From Sparassis latifolia (Eukaryota > Basidiomycota > Agaricomycetes > Polyporales > Sparassidaceae), in the NCBI GenBank assembly GCA_018466975.1, contig JAENRS010000022.1, forward strand, positions 620,001-684,000: a stretch of DNA of 64,000 nt, read 5' to 3'. Below the pieces are notes generated by a model. It did no database searches, had not been told where the DNA came from, and saw only the letters and a list, made by a program, of their open reading frames with translations. Position 1 is the stretch's first letter. Every line of letters starts with the position of its first letter. Of this stretch, positions 57,918 to 64,000 are shown one piece after another. The position numbers and the translations under genes were made by a program.

Positions 57918-60900
57918 CTACTTCCAAGATCCCTTCTTTTTCCATGCAGGAGCCTTGGCCTTTGCCGCCTGAGCAGGTGTCGCCTCTGTCACTGCTGTCA
58001 CCCCAGCTGCAGCTGCTTGAGCCTTCCTTGTTGCTACAGTCACTCGGCCAGTGCGACATGGAATGACAGCACTGGAGGTACTGGGAGCAGTGCCTCCATC
58101 TTTGGCCTGTGCCCGAGTTCTCTTCTTTCCAGCAGATCTATTGTGATTAAAAAATGAACACGATTAGCAAATGTGAAGACAATAAAAAACCATGCCAACA
58201 AAACCTGGTGGGTTCCTCTTGCAATTGATCCTCCTCTGGAGGCTCTCCGGCTGCAACAGGAGGAGCCTGCTGATGATGTTGTCACTGGCGGGTTTTCGGA
58301 CGTTCCTGAGGTGCCGGTTCATCATCACTATTAGCTAAAAACTCTACCAGTGGAGGAGTGGGCTGGGCTCGGTGACGTTGCAGCTGAGACGAGGCCTGTT
58401 TAACTTCAGCACTATGATCAAGGAGATGGATGGATGTCCTCACCTGTGGCTGCACAGCAGTGCTATCAGCCGTGGCTGCTTGAGAATCGGCAGGTGCTGA
58501 TGTAGTCTTGATCAACTGTTGGGAGATCAGCCATGCAGCTTTTGCTGTTCGCACAGGACCCGACTCTACCTTTTCCTGATAGTGTCGCATGTAGTCATCA
58601 GTCAGATATTCGTTAACATCGTTAAGAGTTGCATCAGCGGAGAGCATGACCACGACATCCCTCACAGAATGTCAGATCCTTTTGCACCTATGAGGTTGGC
58701 CTTGCCCAATCCACCTACCAGTCTTATCCATTTGCTTTCGCAGCATACACACCATCCGATGCTCTACGATCACTGGCTCCTCCACGAGGCCTGTCATCGC
58801 TGAGTATGCTGAGAATTCATCTGCTGTCAGGCCGCCCTCTGCATATGCGGTCTTCGTATATGCACGAATCTGCCATGCAAAGAGCCAACATAGTCGACGA
58901 AGCTGCAACACGAGGGTGTCATCAAGGCCAAGTGCAACTGTCTGTGGATCATTATGCTCGGCAATGAATCACAGTACCAAGCCAATTGCCAATGTCATGA
59001 GTGAGAGCTCCAAAGCTGAGGTCAGCATCTCAAATCCCTGATACGGTCGTGCCTTAATATAAGCACAGAAGATCTCAATTCCCTTCGGCGTGCAGAAGTC
59101 GGGAGGGAGTTCACGGTGTGCGAGTTCCCATGATGCCCATGCTGGGCGAGGATATTCTTTGAGCATCAGTGTGACACACTACATCTCTGATCAGATGAAT
59201 AATCTATCGGAAAGCAAATTGACTTACGGGAGTGAGTTGGCAGACTTTGACAAGAAGCCTGTACTCCTTAAAGGTAGACAGAGATAAAAGAAATTCAGAT
59301 CGCTGAGTTGCCGAAGCAGGCGATCCATCTTCCGGATTATTGCTAATAACAAGCATGAGACCCGATCAGTTGGACCAAAACAGTAACCGCTCACATCAGA
59401 GGGGAATTCCATTGCAGAAAGGCTTTATAGGATGGCACAATGCGTGGAAGACCACCAACCCAATTGCCTGCAAGCGTCCATTGCTCTCAAAGAGGATGCT
59501 CGATAGCTTGCCATACTCCAGGCTCATATTTCCACACCTTTACATATTCTTCAGGAATACCAGCGGTGTCATCAGCCAGCAACCGCGGAGCAAAACATCC
59601 CGGATTATCCAACTGTGCCATTGATGGTCGCTGAATGATATGTTCGAGGTCAAGTATCCTGAAGCCTTGGAATCGGGCAGACGTTGTCAGTAAAATCGCC
59701 TTCTGGCAGTCAACCCACTCTAGCTCTGCTGCATCATTTTCAGCAGGATCCGGAAGTGAAAATGCTGGCGGAGGGATCACAATTCTGCTAACATCATGCT
59801 TATACCAGTCGGCATCAACCATCATTGACCTGGGCCACAGAATAATATCTTCCGGGTGATTGGCGATCCTCGGATAGAGTTTCCTTGCATGCGCAATTGC
59901 TGCCGAAGCACCAGCAACTCCAGATGAACTCGCTTCTCCCATCCGAGGAACATCGACAAGATCCTGTGCAGAAAATGGCTGCCATCCCTCCTCATCATAG
60001 GCAGTATTGGCGGTGTGCGTTGACTTGGCCGTGTTCATCGCAGCCTTCGTCTTTACCCCCACTGAGTCATCCTCGCCGCTGGAAACATTATCCAAGTCGA
60101 ACTTCTCCTCAGAATGTGGGGGAACATGCTTCTTCCTCATGGCAGGCTGCTTGCCTTTGCCCTTCATGTGACAATTGACTCTGACCTCCACCTCATTATC
60201 GTTGTCGTCCTGGTCCCCTTCATCTGCCGAATCGCCAACATTCATATCAGTGACGTCTTTCTGCTTTTTCCCCCTGGGCTTCACGGCATCACCTCCACCA
60301 GCTGCTACCAGAAATTGGAAAGCAACTGAGCCAATAGCCTGTCGATTCGCCCAGTGCTTGAGGAGCAAATCGATGTTGTCAACACCGATGTTCCAAGGTT
60401 CAGCAAAGACCACGCTGTCCGGCCAACATGCCTCTTCAATGTACTTGCGGACATCTTCACTGATCTTCTTCCACGGGCACTTTGCGCGCTTGGAATCAAC
60501 AATCTTTCCTGCATGTATATCATCAGCATGGATACAGATTCACTTTTGAGAATGAAGCTTACGATGCTGGTGAGTCACAATGGCCCGGACCAAATGACGC
60601 TTTTGAGTCAGCTTCCACGTCTCCTCAAATGCAGGAACGATGGCATTGCCATCATCATCGATCTCGTGCTGCACATCGGTGAGTGCGATTTCATCCTCTT
60701 CTTCGGCATCATTATCCTTAAGCTCATCGGGAACTAGTCATTGATTAGTGCATGTTGCTTCATATTCCATGGGTATGACTTACTCATGACATTCATTGCC
60801 CACATCCCCCACTTCTTCCACAAATCTTTCTGCCAGTCATCGACAGAGTCGGTGAACTTCAGAAAGCCACCAGTATCAGGTGACTGAAGCCTAGGATGGC

Positions 60901-61760
60901 GGTGAATAAAATAATGCAAATAATGATGGCCAAGACTTACTTGGTGCGCTGAATTTGTGTGGGCTTCTCTGTCGGCAAGGCCAGGAGGATGAGAACCTTT
61001 CCTCCCATCTTTGTCTCCACAGTCTGGATGAAGTCTTCACCCATCCTGCCAAGATGCTTTTGAGCATAGGCAATTTGCCCAGCTCGATCCATCTGCGACT
61101 CCTCCGTCTTCTTCGCAGCAAGCACTTTCAGTTCATCTCGCTCCTCGTCGGCTAGGTCATGCCATTTATCTACAAATGCCTTGGTATATCAGACCAATTT
61201 CTCAACTTGATCCTTCGCATCAGGATGCTCCTGGCCAATCCTTTCCAACAGCTCCTCTCGTCATGCCCAGTGCGCAGTCTTTCGCAAAGACCACTTCTGC
61301 CCCATCATCTTCTTTCGCACATCAGCTGCATCTTCCTCCACCGAGAATGGCTCTATGTCATCGTCGTCCACAGTGGCGGGATCAGCCCCACCTTCACCTT
61401 CAGTCAGATCGGGATAATTGTCATCCTTGGCCATGCGTTCAGCATCTGCGAGAGAGAACTTGCGATCTGTCGTGCCGGGAATGATTCCGAGATCCAATGC
61501 AGCCTTATTATTTGCGAACCAGTTGCTGATTTGCTATGCAGGAAGTGAGAAGATGTAGACTGAAAAAATTTACCATGTCGACGTACTTGAGTGTTGACCT
61601 TGGGCCTGTCCCATCCCTTTGCATTCGCCCTTGCTGTAATCGCCTCTGAGACCTTTGTCACAACAGCTGCACGTGCACCACGCTTGCTGTCTCTCCACTT
61701 AGGGTAGTACAACACCATCATGGAGCCATAGGGCTTCGACCAATGAGCTTTGCCAGCCAT
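57918..61760 (-). CDS. Large unidentified multi-exon protein beside the KDZ transposase
   Basis: Start MAGKAHWSKPYGSMMVLYYP at 61760. Pieces in order: RAAVVTKVSEAITARANAKG, QISNWFANNKAALDLGIIPG (WFANN resembles a homeodomain third helix, though the rest does not fit well), EELLERIGQEHPDAKDQVEK, AFVDKWHDLADEERDELKVL, DFIQTVETKMGGKVLILLAL, VDDWQKDLWKKWGMWAMNVM, RKYIEEACWPDSVVFAEPWN, an acidic region, PRIANHPEDIILWPRSMMVD, then ELAHRELPPDFCTPKGIEIF and AYSAMTGLVEEPVIVEHRMV. The tail is Lys/Ala-rich (APAWKKKGSWK), stop at 57918. At least three in-frame TGA codons (61257, 58969, 58282) interrupt. It ends 238 bp upstream of the KDZ start on the same strand. Function unknown; probably element-borne. 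Confidence 0.55.
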
Positions 61761-62599
61761 GGTTGATAGTAGGGCTTTTGAAAGGATGAAAGTACTGGAA
61801 TTGCTGTTGTAGCAGATGGTGGGAAGAGGCAAGATGGAAATTTGGGCAGGGCCAAGGGTTCAAAAAGTGCACACAGTGGCGCATGATGTGATCACGTGAC
61901 TTAAGCGCCCGTGCATCGTCTGGCATACCGGCATGGCTTCGCCTTATTCATGCTTCATGGATACAAACTCAAGTATTACAATTTTTTCTAACTACAAAGA
62001 TGGAAAACAAAAGGTGACTTGTGATGACTGAGGGCGGGCCCTCCCTCATTCGCCACAAGCACCAGGAAGAAGGGAAAAATGAAAGAAAATAGACTACAAG
62101 GAAAGTACAAATACAATCTGCAAAACACCAAAAGGAAGTCAGAAAACAGTCGGAAAACGTTAGAAAATGCTCACCTTGCGCGCTGCAGTGACCGTCGTCA
62201 ATTTTCAGTACATGTGTAAGAGGCTGTGGAAACATCAAGAGGTCAGTATTCTTCAAAATGCAAGGAAAAAAACTCACCGGTTCTTTCAATCCACTATAGG
62301 ATTTGGCCTGGTCTTCACCACTGCCATAAAACCCACCATATGCTGAAGAACCCTTGTCAGTATCTGTATGATGTGCTGTGGAGTACTTACCACATCTTCC
62401 TTACACTTCCTGTACTCGCACCATACCATGCAAAAAGAAACAAACAAGTAAAAAAGACTGACCTTGTGGAGCAGGCCAATGGCGGCTCCACGCATGACTC
62501 GCACAGCACAAGGCTGATGGCCAGCGACAATGTAATGTGCAGAGCACATATGCGCCTAGATGCAAGTACGCCGAAGCGCATTGGCACCGAAGTGCAAAA
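61761..62599. other. Spacer with scattered short frames
   Basis: Would hold the promoter of the gene starting at 61760. Minus-strand frames at 62286-62549 and 61969-62289 are short; one (ILTRVLQHMVGFMAVVKTRP) looks protein-like but could not be joined to anything. Confidence 0.35.
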
Positions 62600-63066
62600 T
62601 CCCCCAATTCCCGTATATACTGGGTGAGAGGCGCGAGTGGGTCGCCCCCACAACACGGAGCCCTCTGCAGCTCGCCGCCGCACGCCCAGTGATCCTCCAA
62701 ATCTCAAGTACCAGGTGAGGGACGCGAATGGGTTGCCCCCACAACGCGGAGCCCTCTGCAGCTCACCGCCGCATGCCCAGTGATCCCCCAAATCTCAAGT
62801 ACCAGGTGAGGGACGCGAGTGGGTCTCCCCCACAATGCGGAGCCCTCTGCAGCTCACCGTCGCATGCCCAGTGATCCCCCAATTCCCATATATACTGGGT
62901 GAGAGGCGCGAGTGGGTCGCCCCCACAACGCGGAGCCCTCTGCAGCTCGTCGCCGCATGCCCAGTGATCCCCCAAATCTCAAGTACCAGGTGAGGGACGC
63001 GAGTGGGTCGCCCCCACAATGCGGAGCCCTCTGCAGCTCACCGCCGCATGCCCAGTGATCCCCCAA
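62600..63066. repeat. Tandem array, five units of about 91 bp
   Basis: Every unit contains cccccacaa(c/t)gcggagccctctgcagctc, then gcatgcccagtgatcc. Units differ in the linker: 'ttcccgtatatactgggtgagaggcg' (first and fourth) or 'atctcaagtaccaggtgaggga' (others). All unit starts keep the 91-92 bp spacing. Confidence 0.9.
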
Positions 63067-63681
63067 AACCCACATGTACCTCATGACTGGCCAAAGACCA
63101 GCCATGGGATGATGTCAGTAAAGTGCATATTACATAATACTATCTACAGGAAAAGAAACAGTCACCTTACAAAGGCATGCACAAATAACTGAGCTTTGAC
63201 ACTGCATGCCCATGGCAACATGCAGCAACAAAGCTCAGCCACTTGTGGCCGGCTTGCTGGGAAGGGGATGGTGGTGGTAGAGAAGAAAGAGAGAGAGGAA
63301 GTTGCGCCAGCTCATAAAACCAACTATTTGGCCATGTTTGTTTGGTCATGTGCCCCAGACACCAGACGCGTCAAGCACCTTCCATATGCAGAAGGTGTAC
63401 ACTGGTGGCTGGAATATTGCTATATTTGGATGATTTTCGGACTCCGATCAAATTTCAGCCACTGTCCACTAGATTTCGGGAAGTCCGGCCCTCCAAGCAT
63501 ATCACGTGATCTCCATGGGCTCGCGCGCACAAGTCCTTTTGATTGCAATCACTGTAATCTGATCTATCTCTCTCTCTCTCTCTTGCTCTATCCTTGCTGT
63601 CTGATCTCTGCTATATTTCAGTTGCTGTGCCTCTCCTGCTTATTCTCAGACATCTATTTCACTGCTTTTGTATATTCTACC
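63067..63681 (+). other. Spacer and probable upstream region of the last gene
   Basis: No gene recognised. A (CT)n microsatellite lies at about 63568-63582, about 100 bp before the next ATG, a common arrangement in fungal leaders. The plus-strand frame open from 63196 has no recognisable content before 63682. Confidence 0.4.
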
Positions 63682-63940
63682 ATGCACAGCCAGTCCGGGA
63701 AGCGCGCACAGTCTGCTCAGCCTGCCCATCAGACCTCTATCCCACAGTCTGGTGTCAGGCACTCTACCTCCAATCTGCACTCAATCCCGGAGGATCTTGC
63801 GACTGTGGGTACAAGCCAGGACCGGCATCAAGCTTTCAATCTCGATCCGGCCGATCAACTGATTGGGGGAGGCATCTCATACCGTAGATCTGCGCCACTG
63901 GCTTACTCCTCTGGCCGAACTTCGCAAAAGGACAGACCTG
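63682..63940 (+). CDS. First exon of an unidentified gene running off the right edge
   Basis: ATG at 63682 in a good context (taccATGC) gives MHSQSGKRAQSAQPAHQTSI, a Ser/Gln/His-rich start, to ...DRPG at a clean GTATGT donor (63941). A CT-rich leader precedes it. The rest of the gene is outside the window and the family is unknown. Confidence 0.45.
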
Positions 63941-64000
63941 GTATGTTTCTATGTTTCTAATAGTGAAAATGTTTGTCAAGTAAGCAACATTTCATTTGAT

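Overview
The window reads as nuclear DNA of a filamentous basidiomycete, most likely an agaricomycete (mushroom or polypore group). Support: host-type genes with several 50-65 nt introns, an SRPK-type kinase of the fungal type, F-box/LRR paralogues, a Zn2Cys6 factor with an AT-hook, and a KDZ transposase with a CxC2 cysteine cluster, a mobile element family expanded in these fungi. No gene is organellar or bacterial. The genus is not determined.

Layout. 1-2.5 kb: the 3' end of an unidentified gene converges on phosphoglucomutase. 3.3-4.5 kb: an LTR with a decayed gag start. 5.5-16.9 kb: an SRPK-like kinase gene split by a 9.7 kb Ty3/gypsy element (element 1, minus strand). Element 1 has a 5 bp target duplication and nearly identical LTRs, but broken gag, RT/RNase H and integrase frames, and an extra ORF behind the integrase. 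17.3-22.4 kb: a tandem segmental duplication with two F-box genes, the second frameshifted. 22.4-29.2 kb: no recognisable gene. 29.2-30.9 kb: an AT-hook/Zn2Cys6 factor. 32.7-35.5 kb: a small protein kinase with a GC-AG intron next to a many-exon 2-oxoglutarate/Fe(II) oxygenase.

From about 36 kb onward the DNA is dominated by mobile elements: a tyrosine recombinase relic, the 3' half of a pepsin-like protease with two related MITEs, and a second gypsy element (element 2, 41.4-47.3 kb) that has lost its RT/RNase H. Then comes a 14 kb run of minus-strand genes (47.8-61.8 kb) centred on a KDZ transposase and flanked by large unidentified genes, minisatellites and a tandemly repeated exon-intron unit. 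The right edge has a 91 bp tandem array and the first exon of a plus-strand gene.

The clearest biology is mobile-element dynamics. One element landed in a kinase gene of which the pieces can still be joined in frame. Both gypsy elements carry uncharacterised ORFs downstream of integrase. Most element genes are interrupted by stops, mainly TGA, consistent with C-to-T decay. The KDZ block may be one large multi-gene transposon; that is inference, as no terminal repeats were identified. Splice sites were placed by eye using GT/GC-AG rules, frame closure and remembered family patterns. No search was run.
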